Shown here: piece after piece, positions 1 to 10,850 of the stretch | Layout: the number at the start of each line of letters is the position of its first letter | How positions within the stretch are numbered: the stretch's first letter is position 1 | Source of the DNA: Musa acuminata AAA Group | Taxonomy: Eukaryota; Streptophyta; Magnoliopsida; Zingiberales; Musaceae | Length of the DNA: 64,000 nt | Assembly: GCF_036884655.1 (NCBI RefSeq) | Contig: NC_088339.1 | Coordinates: forward strand, 25,997,501-26,061,500 | Reading direction: 5' to 3' | The notes under the pieces: model-generated | Database searches by the model: none | What the model was told of the DNA's origin: nothing | What the model saw: the letters and a program-made list of their open reading frames with translations, nothing else | Program-made: the position numbers and the translations under genes

Positions 1-55
1 CAGCAGAGAAGTGCAGATCCACGAGCAGCAATACAAGAGCACAGCCACTGCTCAT
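1..55 (-). CDS. 5' end of a divergent gene with signal-peptide-like start (partial)
   Basis: Read on the minus strand, an ATG at position 55 opens a frame that runs off the window edge. Its 18 codons begin M-S-S-G-C-A-L-V-L-L-L-V-D-L-H, a short polar start followed by a hydrophobic core, as in a secretory signal peptide. It would be transcribed away from the serine acetyltransferase gene and share about 550 bp of promoter with it. The family cannot be named from so few residues. It could also be a chance ATG in a leader region. This is inference from composition only. Confidence 0.3.
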   Translation of the reverse strand, partial: MSSGCALVLLLVDLHFSA

Positions 56-606
56 CTTGTGGCTTAGATCCCCTAGATGACCCGAGGCTGACAAAACATC
101 GTCTTCTATGAGCAACATAATTGTTTGTTGATTCAGCATTTAAGTGTAATCTTCGATAGAAGGTACATAGATACTGGCTGTACATAACCATGACAGACGA
201 GAATCTTCAATGAAACGTGCGTCTCGAAACCCACCCAAAGGAACGCCACAGTGGCCGTCGAGATCCATCATAGATAATGTAGATGAACTTTGGATGGCGG
301 TCAGTAACGCCACGTCAGACCGGCGTTGACTTTTGATTGCACAGCTTACGTCACGGTGGCCGTCATATGAGTCCCGGTCACAGCTACACATGTATACGCT
401 CGTACGGACGAAGACACGCTGTTGCACGCATTTGGTATCTGTTTCTGTAGTCAACAAACGTATACGTATGTATGTATACACGTATTGGATTCGGTCTCCG
501 TCTCTCCGTGTCTATGCCACTCCATCCCCCAAAAAGATCAAATAAATCAGACCAATAAAAAGACGCCCTCCGAGAAGGAGATAAGGACGGAGAGAGTAGG
601 TGGGAG
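56..606. promoter_or_regulatory. intergenic region upstream of serine acetyltransferase
   Basis: No coding region is convincing here; the short frames on both strands match nothing I know. The stretch lies between two divergent start codons and ends in the short leader of the serine acetyltransferase gene (about 540-606). A W-box-like TTGAC core occurs near 326 (cgttgactttt) and ACGTCA-type elements near 311 and 349. Promoter function is inferred from position. Confidence 0.35.
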
Positions 607-1524
607 ATGCCGACGGAGAAGACGAACCAGAACGGCCTCGCCGCCTCGGCCCCGGCGGCAGCTGCGCGGCACGCGATCCCGACGTACCCGCCGCCGGAGT
701 CGGAGTCGGAGGAGTCGTGGGTGTGGGCGCAGATCAAGGCGGAGGCCCACCGGGACGCGGAGTCGGAGCCGGCGCTGGCGAGCTTCCTCTACGCCACGGT
801 GCTCTCCCACAACTCCCTGGCCTTCTCCCTCGCCTTCCATCTCGCCAACAAACTCTGCTCCTCCACTCTCCTCTCCACCCTCCTCTACGACCTCTTCCTC
901 CAGTCCTTTTCCTCCAAGCCCTCCCTCATCTCCGCCGTCGTCGCCGACCTCCTCGCTGTTCGCCACCGCGACCCCGCCTGCGTCTCCTTCTCCCACTGCC
1001 TCCTCAACTACAAGGGCTTCCTCGCCGTCCAGGCTCACCGCGTGTCCCACCTTCTCTGGGCCCAGCACCGCCGCCCCCTCGCCCTCGCCCTCCAGTCCCG
1101 CATCGCCGACGTTTTCGCCGTCGACATCCACCCCGCCGCCCGCATCGGCAAGGGCATCCTCCTCGACCACGCCACCGGCGTCGTCGTCGGCGAGACCGCC
1201 GTGATCGGCAACAACGTCTCCATCCTCCACCACGTCACCCTCGGCGGCACCGGCAAGGCCGTCGGCGACCGCCACCCGAAGATCGGCGACGGCGTCCTCA
1301 TCGGAGCCGGCGCTACCATCCTCGGCAACATCCGGATAGGGGAGGGGGCCAAGATCGGTGCCGGGTCCGTCGTCCTCATCGACGTGCCCCCGAGGACCAC
1401 GGTCGTCGGGAACCCTGCCCGGCTCGTAGGGGGGAAGGACAAGCCCGCGAGGCACGACGACGTGCCAAGCGAATCCATGGATCACACTTCCTTCATCCAG
1501 GAGTGGTCCGACTACATCATCTGA
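607..1524 (+). CDS. serine O-acetyltransferase, probably cytosolic (SERAT1 type)
   Basis: A single-exon gene of 305 aa. The enzyme acetylates serine with acetyl-CoA to O-acetylserine, the carbon backbone for cysteine. The N-terminal all-helical SATase domain spans about residues 36-140 (starting ESWVWAQIKAEA). The C-terminal left-handed beta-helix has hexapeptide repeats at about 165-265. The expected catalytic Asp/His lie in VDIHPAARIG (Asp173, His175) and HHVTLGGTG (His208/209). The protein ends in ...EWSDYII; a C-terminal Ile is the family's anchor in the active site of O-acetylserine (thiol) lyase, so formation of the cysteine synthase complex should be preserved. The N-terminus is short and acidic with no clear transit peptide, which favours the cytosolic class. 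The ATG at 607 is the first in frame and precedes a family-like N-terminus. Third positions are almost all G or C, as in grass/monocot genes. Confidence 0.95.
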   Translation: MPTEKTNQNGLAASAPAAAARHAIPTYPPPESESEESWVWAQIKAEAHRDAESEPALASFLYATVLSHNSLAFSLAFHLANKLCSSTLLSTLLYDLFLQSFSSKPSLISAVVADLLAVRHRDPACVSFSHCLLNYKGFLAVQAHRVSHLLWAQHRRPLALALQSRIADVFAVDIHPAARIGKGILLDHATGVVVGETAVIGNNVSILHHVTLGGTGKAVGDRHPKIGDGVLIGAGATILGNIRIGEGAKIGAGSVVLIDVPPRTTVVGNPARLVGGKDKPARHDDVPSESMDHTSFIQEWSDYII

Positions 1525-1984
1525 CCTCCTTCTGCCTCGACTCCTATCGCATATACGGCTTTCTTCCATCCCCCATCTCTTGTTCGTTTCCGTACTGCTA
1601 CTGCTGTATGTTCGTATTACTTGTTTGGAGATGTATGCTGTGAGAATCCTCCAATTATCAGGTACTGCTATATTTCTATCTTTTGATGATCCTTCATCAA
1701 GAAACTGTGTGCTTTTTGGTTGGATGACATCCAGCGATCTTCATCTTCTTGGTTGTTGCTTATGGTGTTTTCTTGACTGATTTGGTCAAGTGTCTATAAT
1801 AATGCATTATGCTATGTTCATTCATTTCATCCTTATTAACGTACAGCAAGCTTTAGTTTAATGTTTTATAATGTTTCATCTTCTTGATGTAATTTCTAAC
1901 CTCTGCTCCATTCATTTCAACGTTGCTTTGTTCATGTCGCCAAAATTCTGTATGTTCTCTTTCGGCTCTTCTGCTATAACATAT
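1525..1984. other. 3' UTR and intergenic DNA after serine acetyltransferase
   Basis: An AT-rich stretch between the stop codon of the acetyltransferase gene and the decayed retrotransposon. It presumably holds the 3' UTR; AATAAT- and AATGCA-like signals occur near 1797. No further gene is recognisable. Confidence 0.5.
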
Positions 1985-2379
1985 TAACATTATAAAGGAA
2001 GTTTAGAGAAGAATCAAACTCCTAATATCATAGAAGATTTTTATAATACTTAATTGACTTGATAGTCTTCATCTTATTCCATATTAATCTCGTTCTAAAA
2101 ACTTATTCCTATATCTAGATACAATAGATTCTAAAAATACTTATAAGTCTAAGAGTCTTTGAGACCCGATCATATAGTAAATCAATTAGGCATTGTTATT
2201 AATTTTTTAAAGACCTTATAGGGATTATATTTCTTAGTCTTAATTTATTGTAAATGTTTATGAAAAATCTCTCTTTTAACAAATATATCATAATCGTATC
2301 TTCTTTCTTAAACATCTTCTCTTTTATGCTTATCGACTACTTCCTTATATCTGATATTAATAGCTTTCAACTTCTTCTT

Positions 2380-2960
2380 CACTTCAGCTTCGATAGATTA
2401 TATTTGCTCAATCATGTTGTTAGCTATTATATTCATTCTAGGTGTGTTTGGTAGGTGAATTAAATCCTTTTGACGCTTTCCTGTAACCAAGAGAGAATGA
2501 TATGCTTCGATAAAGCTATGAGTTGCATTATTATAGACAAATTTAACTTGTACCGAGTGTAAAATCTCATTATCGTCACTATAAATGTAATGAATCAAGT
2601 TTTTTAGAGTTTTATTAATTACTTTTATTTGATCATCAATTTGTGGGTGCTAAACTTCAAGCTTATGTTAAATCTTTTTTACAATATCAACAAAAAATGG
2701 GATAGAAATGTAAAATCTCTATCAGAAGTGATTAATTTTTTTACCCCATGTAGGCACATGACTTTTTGAAAAAATAACTTGACAATATGTACCATAATTG
2801 AAGTCTTCCAACATGATATAAAATGAGCCATCTTGAGAATTAGTTTATAACTACAAACACAAAATCAACTCTCCTTTGAGTTCTTGACAATCCTAATACA
2901 AAGTCCATGGATAGATCCTCCCAAAATCAACTGATAATGACATATATATACTAGTGTTTT
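2380..2960 (-). pseudogene. gypsy integrase remnant
   Basis: Reading the minus strand from about 2950 gives degenerate gypsy integrase sequence: SMDFVLGLSRTQ, then FSRMAHFI and [13 protein letters not shown], and downstream VQVKFVYNNATHS (in the open frame 2398-2598). Premature stops and a frameshift fall between these blocks. The order matches the catalytic core and C-terminal domain of plant Ty3/gypsy integrases. It cannot encode an active enzyme. Confidence 0.75.
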
Positions 2961-3667
2961 ACGATTGTTCTTTTATAGTTTGATAAGTTAGATATTTTCG
3001 TATAAAATTATCAATATTTCTTTTTAATTATGGCCAAAAGTACCTCTTGCTTGCTATTATTTTGTCTCCCTTGAAATTGATATTATTTTGTCTCCCTTGA
3101 AATATCCGTTGAATTCTCTTTCATGTAAATCTTGAATAATTTTTTTCTCGTTAGGATATCCTCCGAATGCACAACTTATTACCTTTGAATAAGTAACGGA
3201 TATGGAAATCACCAATTATCTTGTCAAATGTTTTTCTCAAACATCTTCGAGCATTTAAACCTTACAACTTCATTAGAGATACTAGTAAATTGCTCCTCTA
3301 CTCAAAGCACCAGCAAAACAATTGGAAGTACCAAACTTGTGTTTGATTACATAAGCAAATTACTCTAAGTAGGAAACTCATCTTATATGAATCTTGTTTA
3401 AGTGCTTCTAATTCTTGAAATACTTTAGTGCTTTGTGGTCTAAATATATTACAAACTCAAGGGGATTAAGTAACATTCTCAATTTCATAAAGCTTGTATC
3501 ACAACATACATCTCTAGTTCATAGGTAGACCATTTTTTATGTGCTCACTTAATTTCTCATTGAAAAATACAATTGGTCTTCCTTCTTGTGAAAGCACTGC
3601 TCCAAACTCAATTCTGCTTGTACCATATTCTACTTCCAAAGGCTTTTCAAAGTTTGATAAATGGTAG

Positions 3668-3970
3668 TCAATTTTTCTTTAATTTTAACAAATAATTTCT
3701 CGGTAGCCTCAATCCACATAAACTTCTCTTCTTCAAACAGTAAGTGATAAGAGTGATAATACTACTAAAATTTCTAATGAATCTCTTGTAAAAAGTAACA
3801 AGACCTCTCACTTTTGTGACGGTCTTCGTGATAGGCAGTCTTGAATGACATGAATTTCTTTTTTTGTTTATATGAATCCCGTCGGTACTCACAATGAACT
3901 CCAAGAAGATTCGTCGATTTGTTAGGAAATCACGTTGCTTTAAATTGACATATAACTTGTTGTCTTGCAA
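3668..3970 (-). pseudogene. gypsy reverse transcriptase (3' part) remnant
   Basis: An open minus-strand frame of about 100 codons reads LYVNLKQRDFLTNRRIFLEF, then TVTKVRGLVTFYKRFIRNFS. This is the segment of Ty3/gypsy reverse transcriptase just before the RNase H region. It is followed by a frameshift and a poor C-terminus. The catalytic YxDD block is not intact. It belongs to the same decayed element as the integrase remnant downstream. Confidence 0.8.
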
Positions 3971-4498
3971 AATAGTTAGGACTTATCATAAATGGTCCAT
4001 ATGTTCTTCCATACTATGGGTGTAGATTATAACGTCATTAAAGTAGAGTACTATAAATTTTTCAATGAATGATAGTACTTGATTCATAAGCTTTATAAAT
4101 GTATTTGGTGCATTAGATAAACCAAATGATATAACTAATCATTTATATAAGTACTCTTTTATCTTTAATATAGTCTTATGCGAATTTGATAATATTCGAT
4201 ATGGAGATTAATATTTGAGAATATTTTGGAGCTTTATAGTTGATTCAATATATCTTCTACTCGAGATATGGGAAAGTTATACTTAACTATAATTTTGTTG
4301 ATGACTCTTATCTATACACATCCTCTAGCTTTCATCTTTCTTGGGTGTTAACAAAGCCAATATTGTATAAAAGCTTATATTTTCTCGAATATGTCCTTTC
4401 TGTATCAACTCTTTTACCTTCTCCCTCAATTTGTTACTCTTACTTCTAAAGTCAAATCAATCTAGTATTGGATATTTGTCATAATTAGAAGTCCATCC

Positions 4499-4944
4499 TG
4501 TCACGGACAAACTTCTAAACAAGGTGTTTGATGTAATGCTTATGTATGTCCGTGTCTTTTGGCATGTTCATGCATTGTACAGAATGTAAAGGGGCGGCCG
4601 AAGGCTTAATAGTCCCATTTTAGTTGGGTTGGTGGCCTCTTTAGGCTTGTAAATAAAGGTTGTGTCATGTGGACACGTGCGAGAGCTTTTCGGTCTGTAA
4701 TGGACCATTTTACCCTTTGTTGTGCCACTGTTCAGAGCTTGTAAAGTCTGTTTGTATTTTGCATTGTCTATAAAGTGTTTTTCGGACATGTCTGCTTGTG
4801 GATCCCGATTGAGGCGTTCTTTTTAACTCGTTCTCTCTTTGGTTGGTCCTAAGGGACAATGGGAGGCTTCGGGGAGGCTGACATTTGCGGACGGACGCGC
4901 GAGGGTGCCGCACGACTTAGGCAAATCCAGCTAAGTCCGTGTCA
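4499..4944 (+). repeat. 5' LTR of non-autonomous element copy 1
   Basis: A 446-bp LTR bounded by TG and CA, with imperfect terminal inverted repeats TGTCACGGAC / GTCCGTGTCA. By eye it differs from its partner at 8619-9064 by about 16 substitutions and no indels, roughly 3.6%. The changes cluster in the 3' third. The 3' LTR is visibly closer to the LTR of copy 2 than this one is in that third. Confidence 0.92.
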
Positions 4945-4946
4945 TA

Positions 4947-4964
4947 TGGTATCATAGCGGGACA
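4947..4964 (+). other. primer-binding site (initiator-Met tRNA type)
   Basis: The sequence tggtatcatagcgggaca begins 2 nt after the LTR. It matches the TGGTATCAGAGC consensus complementary to the 3' end of initiator methionine tRNA with one change (G to T at the ninth base). The second copy keeps the consensus at the equivalent place (59413-59424, minus). Confidence 0.85.
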
Positions 4965-6080
4965 AGCACTCATAGAAACACTTGACATGCAAACGTGGAG
5001 GACCTAGTGGGGCTGCATGGAGGGCAGTCAGCAACGCGCGACCGTTTGAGGGAAAACGGGCATGGAGATGTAGGGAAAAGAGTCGCTCAGAGGAGCGGGC
5101 ATCTGACATTGGCATTCAGAGGATTGGCCAACCCTTCGCGCGAGAGGCACCACGAGAACAGGCAAGCTTGGAAGAATGCGGAGCGCACAAAGGTTGGGAT
5201 GGCTGAGTTTGAGCTACGGCTCAACGTTGACAACTTTACTTGATGGTGCTCAAGGCAAGCGAGGCGCTTGGCAAAAGGACGAGACCATGCAAAGTGGAAT
5301 GAGTTGCTCAGCGACCGAAAGAGTTGTGCAAAGCTCACAGAGGTGAGGGGAATTGCTAACTCGAAGAATTCGATACTCATGCATGAGCTTGTATGCGGAC
5401 GATGGATTGTTCGTGGCCATCCCAAGGCGGTCGAGACTCGGCGCCATGGAGTATTGAAACTTTCTCTTCGGCATGCGAAGGATACGTCCGGAGGAGGCTG
5501 AAGTGTGCAACGAGTTCAGCATGTTGCTAGGCCTTGAGGGGTGAAGCGGTGGCTGTATTGACGTGGAGGCGCAATCTAGCAAGTGCGTTTGCAAGAGGCA
5601 TAACAATGCACAGTTTGTTCAGCAGATCGGAGTAGTCCAAGGGGATGGTGGTCTCCGAAACGAAGAGAGATGTTGCTCCAACGGGATAGTTATCCAGGAA
5701 GGATAAGTCTCGGCTCTCCAGAGGGAGAATCATGTGAGACAGACTTCACATGTTGAGGAGGAGTACCTCACAAACAACAACTCCACGAAGCTCAATGGAC
5801 CGAGCAAGCAGCGAGGAGTTGTCACATGATCTCGCTCGAGAGAATGCATGGGTGGATGCATTGCGAGATCAAGTGGGGGAGCGACCTAAAGCAACTTAAA
5901 TGTAGGCACACTTGGAGTCGATGTAGAGATCGGACTCAAGGGAGGGCTGACCCGTGGAATGGTGGGCGCGAGGGCCACCATCAACTCAATGCAAAAACGA
6001 GGAGCGGAGCAACTTGGGTGTAACTTGGCGAAGTACCCAAGCTGCATGAAGGGAGCCAGCAGAGAAGTTGGAACATGGAG

Positions 6081-7751
6081 CAGAGGCACAGTGCTTTCCT
6101 TAGACAGAGGTCAAGGACATGAACTCTTGTAGAGGCAAGAGCAGGATCATGTTGTTCCATGGGTCCTTCATTCTGACGGAGTGGACTCATCTTGCATGGT
6201 GCCAAAGACGAAGGGAGCTTCTGGGCACATGCACCTTATCTCGGAGGAGCATTTGATGGAGGAACTAAGGCGACTCAATTTGCGGAGGCGAAGTTGGGTT
6301 CAGAAGGCCTTAGCACGGGGCAAGAGGACGCAGAGGCGGGTACTCTTGAAGAATATGCCACAGTGTTGCCATTCAAGTTGCCATGAAGGAAGCAGTGCGC
6401 AGCAAAGATTGTGCTGGTAGGGGCAGAGGCCCAGGATCCAGACAATGGTGCACAAATTACAGCGAAGTCGGTGGACTTCGGGAGCTACTAGGCGACGGAC
6501 TGTCCTAGAGCGGTGCTTCATCTAGGTGTGACCCAAGAGTGGGTGGATGAAAGTCGATTGCCAAATGAGCGAACAAAATCGAAGGTGGAGGAGACCCTGC
6601 GATGTATTGGCAGAGGCCACGCATAGAGGGTTCACAATTCGAGTTTATTCCACAAGGATCAGAATGCAATGGAGATGTCACCAGGTGGCGACATGGTGCA
6701 GCGGATCGTGGTGGAACAGTTCGTGGCAATGCGACACACACGACATAGTCCCGGGAGGGACGGGATCATATGGAGGTATGATCGGGAGCTATTGGAAGCT
6801 CCACTTCGGTGAACAACACGACGGCAAGAAGGGCTATGGATTCAAGGAGTGAAGGCCATGGTACCGCAGAGGCGGGTCTTCCGAGCGTGCATCGAATTTT
6901 GCATCGGACGAAAACCTTGGTCATCAGCATATGGGGGCTGTGTTCCACTAAGGGAAAAGTTCGAAGGCAAGTACCAGTGAGTTCCATGGGAGGGACTTGA
7001 TCATGCAGAGGTATGATCGAATCAGCTGGAGAGTTGGACTGCTCCAGAGCTCATATTTGCTTAAGGGAGCCCGGCAAGTCAGAGGACAAGGTCGAGTAAG
7101 CGAACGTTGCTACCAAGGAAGCTAAGGAGAACAGAATCGGTGCAGACCCTTTAATGCGATGGCAGAGGCCATGCATGGGAGTTGCAGTCTGTCTTTCCAT
7201 CGACCAAACAGTCTGCTTAGAGAACACAGAGGTGTTGAAGCAGGGGGTCGAAAGGGGTGAGGAAGCGACGACGAGTCCAGAGGGACTTAGCTACCCAAAA
7301 TCAAGCAATCAGTTAGAATGGAGGTGGACTCGGAGGAGTGTCACGGAGGCATATCTACTGATTGTGAAGAAAAGGGATGGAGATGCGAGGCGACGGATAG
7401 TAGTGCCATGGGCATGGCAGCGCCATGGTACCGCAGAGGCGGGACTTCCGTGAAGGTCATTGATCCCTTACTCTCATGGAGGGAGAGTGTTTGGTCGTGA
7501 AAGGGGCCGAGGAGGTGGAGCATGCAGAGGCAATCTCCAAGTACCGAGACAAGGCTGAAGGGCAGAGGCCAAGAAACTTCGTAAGACCGGTGTCAACAAG
7601 TTTCTCATCAAGATAGCCGTAAGTGAAGGACTTCGGGTCATGCAAGAGTGCACGACCAAGGAACGAAGCAAGCAGTACGCGGTGCTGTACCTTTGCTACT
7701 CAATGGAGTAGGCGACAGGGTTGATGGAGAAGACGGTACAATCCCAGAGGC
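6081..7751 (+). repeat. array of dispersed CAGAGGC-type motifs inside the element
   Basis: The heptamer CAGAGGC occurs at 6081, 6331, 6424, 6611, 6867, 7163, 7434, 7525, 7563 and 7745. One-base variants (TAGAGGC or CAGAGGT) are at 6130, 7006 and 7227. Some copies sit in longer repeats: ccatggtaccgcagaggcgg recurs at about 6857 and 7424. The positions fall in all three reading phases, so protein repeats are not the cause. The motif is kept in the second element copy as GCCTCTG on the plus strand. Its function is unknown. Confidence 0.75.
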
Positions 7752-8605
7752 GACCTCATCTATCAGAGAATTGCTCCAAGTTGGGGTGAAAACTTCCTGC
7801 ATTCCAGAAGTTCAATGGCATTGAGAAGGTGAATCACAGTAGCTAACTCAACGCAAGGAGTGCAAACATTTCAAGTGCTTCAGAAGTGTGAGCAAAGAGC
7901 AGGCGAAGGCCAGTAACCAGCTCGATGCATGAAGTACAACCTCGAGGAGGCGGGCGAAGTCAAGTAACCTTTGCCTTCTCAACTCTTAAGAGAATGGGCG
8001 AAACCGAGTACCCCAATTCTCTTATCTATCCAGCAGAGGAGCTCTGCACAAGTTCAAAGACCCTTCGAAGAGAATGGAAGACAACAGTTGTCAAATCCTC
8101 ACCAATGGTGATCAGTGCTACTGAGAGTAGATTGTCCGCTTCATTTCCCAACGAAATGCCAATCGAAAGCGGAAGTGATGCGAACCTACTTGGATGTGAC
8201 AACTAACTGAAAGAAGAGTCAATGAGCAGATGTTGTGGAGGAAGGACCCAAAACTTCAGAAGTTTGCGAGGCGATGCTCGTTAAAGCTCCAACAAGCATC
8301 CACCCAGTTTAAGCAGCATGTGGAAATTTTGAGAAACTGGCGCAGTAAGAATGGTCATTTCCTTCATTTGGTGGATCCGTAGGAATCAACGAGGATCAAC
8401 ACAACTCAGCCAACCCCACACCAGAGTCAGAGTCATTGGCGAGTTGAAGCAGCATGGCGGATCAAAGGTTCGACTACTCAGAAACAGCAGCGGAGAGCAG
8501 CTGGGAGCCAGGAGGCGCATTGCAGCTAGAGCAGAAGATTGAAGACTCAGCAAAGGCGAAGAGTTGTAGTGTTTACAAAGGCTTCGACGAGGACGTCGAA
8601 GGGAT

Positions 8606-8618
8606 AAGTGGGGGAGAA
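8606..8618 (+). other. polypurine tract of copy 1
   Basis: The tract aagtgggggagaa lies directly before the 3' LTR, where plus-strand priming is expected. The identical tract is found in copy 2 (55770-55782, read on the minus strand). Confidence 0.8.
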
Positions 8619-9064
8619 TGTCACGGACAAACTTTTAAACAAGGTGTTTGATGTAATGCTTATGTATGTCCGTGTCTTTTGGCATGTTCATGCCTTGTAC
8701 AGAATGTAAAGGGGCGGCCGAAGGCTTAATAGTCCCATTTTAGTTGGGTTGGTGGCCTCTTTAGGCTTGTAAATAAAGGTTGTGTCATGTGGACACGTGC
8801 GAGAGCTTTTCGATCTGTAATGGACCATTTTACCCTTTGTTGTGCCACTGTTCAGAGCTTGTAAAGTCTGTTTGTAATTTGCTTTGTCTATGAAGTGTTT
8901 TTCGGACATGTTTGCTTGTGGATCCCGTTTGAGGCGTTCTCTTTAACCCGTTCTCTCTTTTGTTGGTCCTAAGGGACAATGGGAGGCTTCGGGGAGGCTG
9001 ACCTTTGCGGACGGACATGCAAGGGTGCCGCACGACTTAGGCAAAACCAGCTAAGTCCGTGTCA
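8619..9064 (+). repeat. 3' LTR of non-autonomous element copy 1
   Basis: A 446-bp direct repeat of 4499-4944 with the same TG...CA ends, followed by the ATCC target duplication and then gypsy sequence. Short open frames within it are reading-frame artefacts repeated in every LTR. Confidence 0.92.
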
Positions 9065-9190
9065 ATCCGGTAATTCTTCAAAGGTGATCTTTTTGAATTC
9101 TTCCAATATCGATCTTAGTTCTTTTAGAATCTTTACTTCAGGTGACTTTTCTTCCTTCATAATAAAAGTATAGCATATTTTTGTTTCTTT

Positions 9191-9796
9191 AGAACTGGTA
9201 ACTAATTCTTGCTTAGAGTTGGAAATAGATAAAAAAGACTTTTCCTTTACTTTAAAAGTCTGGATTCATCTCTTTTTTTGTTAGTTGATAGCATGACAAT
9301 TTTCTTTTCGTTCTACCAGAATATAGATATTTTTTCTTTCAAAATGAGTTGCATTCACATCATATTGTCATGACCTTCCAAGTACCACATGGCATGCATT
9401 CATGTTAACTACCATATATATAACTTTCTCCTTATTGCATTTTCCAATTGAGAGAGATGAACTCTATAGATTTTAGTTACATGAGAGTTGGGTCTTGTTA
9501 CAGTGAGAACTAGTAACTAATTCTTGCTTAGAGTTGGAAATGGATAAAAAAGACTTTTCCTTTACTTTAAAAGTTTGGATTCATCTCCTTTTTTGTTAGT
9601 TGATAGCATGGCAATTTTCTTTTCATTCTACCAAAATATAGATATTCTTTCTTTTAAGATGAGTTGCATTCACATCATACTATCATGACCTTCCAAGTAA
9701 CACATGGCATGCATTCATATCAACTACCATATATATAACTTTCTCCTTATTGCATTTTCCAATTAAGAGAGATGAACTCTATAGATTTTAGTTACA
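9191..9796. repeat. tandem duplication of about 291 bp inside the decayed gypsy element
   Basis: Positions 9191-9481 and 9506-9796 are two direct copies offset by 315 bp, with a short unrelated spacer. Both begin agaact(g/a)gtaactaattc and end gattttagttaca. They differ by scattered substitutions only. The duplication falls in the gag/pol spacer region of the old element and makes no protein. Confidence 0.85.
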
Positions 9797-9976
9797 GTAT
9801 GGTGTTGGATAAGCTTCCGTTTGCAATTTTAAGTGTTTCACCAATGATTTAGATACAATGTTGTCATAGTTTCCATTGTCTATTATCAATGTGTAGACTT
9901 TGTTATTAACACTATATTGAGAATGAAAGATTTTCTTATGCTGAGATGGATCTTCTTGCCTTGGGGTGAGTAATAA

Positions 9977-10850
9977 TTATTTTATGACACATGCCACATA
10001 TTCTCCTTTTTCTTTTGTTATTTCAATATTATTAATATAATTAATCATATTATCTCGGGCATCTCCTTTCTCAAAGTCATTTTTGTGACCTACAAGTTTG
10101 TCAGTCTTACGAGCACGACAATCATTGGAACGATGACTAGGCTTCTCACATTTGAAATATTTTCCAACCAGAGGTCGAGCATATGGATTGTTTGTGGTGG
10201 TCAAGATATGCTTGGCTTACTTTGTTGCTCCTTCGGTACTTATCCCTTGATTTGTAGGTTATATTGACTTAGTCATAACTTACTTTTCTTTATTAAGAGG
10301 AGATCGTGTTATCAAACTAAAGAATTACTGAGTTGGAGGTTAAGTCAATAATATTTTAGCCTTTAACATTATATTGTGATCTTCATCTACTATTCGTATC
10401 AGAGTTAAAAACATTCTATCTTTGATTGTAAATTTTAGTCCATTGACATACATTGTTAGTTGTTAATCTTCTGACTCCGATAAGTTATATTTGGCTGAAA
10501 GGCATAAGAACTCATAAGTATACTCAGATCGAATGCCTTGGATATAATTTTGATATTATTGAAATAATAATAGTTCATAGTATGGGTGTAGGAATCTTCC
10601 TTTGGGAAATTGCTTATCTTTCACCATGTGTTGGTCCCTTTCTTTATCTTCTTTTGTTATTCTATAATATATCCCACCAAGCTACTGCATCCCCTTTCAA
10701 CTTGTATACAACACATTTAACGATTAGGGACATCTATCGTCTCGAAGAAGTTGTCTACTTTATAACTTCAATCAAGAAAAGCTTCAATGTTGAGGTGGCT
10801 ATTAAAGCTATGGAGGTCTACTTTGAAGCGGTAATCCTCAAATAACCTTA
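9977..10850 (-). pseudogene. gypsy gag remnant
   Basis: The minus strand from about 10850 reads gag-like blocks broken by stops and shifts: a segment ending SHLNIEAFLD, then VDNFFETIDVPNR, then LKGDAVAWWDI. The frame at 9977-10204 carries a damaged CCHC zinc knuckle (YFKCEKPSHRSNDC, first Cys lost). The combination is typical of plant Ty3/gypsy Gag. It is not functional. Confidence 0.72.

Larger units (their letters stand above)
4499..9064 (+). mobile_element. non-autonomous LTR retrotransposon (LARD-like), copy 1
   Basis: A complete 4566-bp element. Two 446-bp direct repeats start TGTCACGGAC and end TCCGTGTCA. A primer-binding site complementary to initiator-Met tRNA lies 2 nt inside the left LTR, and a purine tract (aagtgggggagaa) abuts the right LTR. 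It is flanked by the 4-bp duplication ATCC (4495-4498 and 9065-9068). The 3.67-kb interior has only short open frames in all six frames and nothing like gag, protease, reverse transcriptase or integrase, so it must depend on enzymes supplied in trans. It sits inside the decayed gypsy element: removing it together with one ATCC restores that element's reading continuity. A closely related copy in opposite orientation starts at 55324. Confidence 0.88.

Noticed and set aside
547..1643. Long open frames on both strands overlapping the serine acetyltransferase gene (340 aa minus, 347 aa plus)
   Set aside because: They are low-complexity (Arg/Pro or Gly/Asp/Val rich) and arise from the extreme third-position GC bias of the real gene.
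4568..4913. Small frames repeated in every 446-bp LTR (starting MSEKHFID and MRHP)
   Set aside because: They recur only because the LTR is repeated, have no start context or domain, and change freely between copies.
4982..8651. Possible protein genes inside the non-autonomous element
   Set aside because: Frames on both strands are all below about 120 codons, not collinear, and not like gag or pol; the interior is best treated as non-coding.
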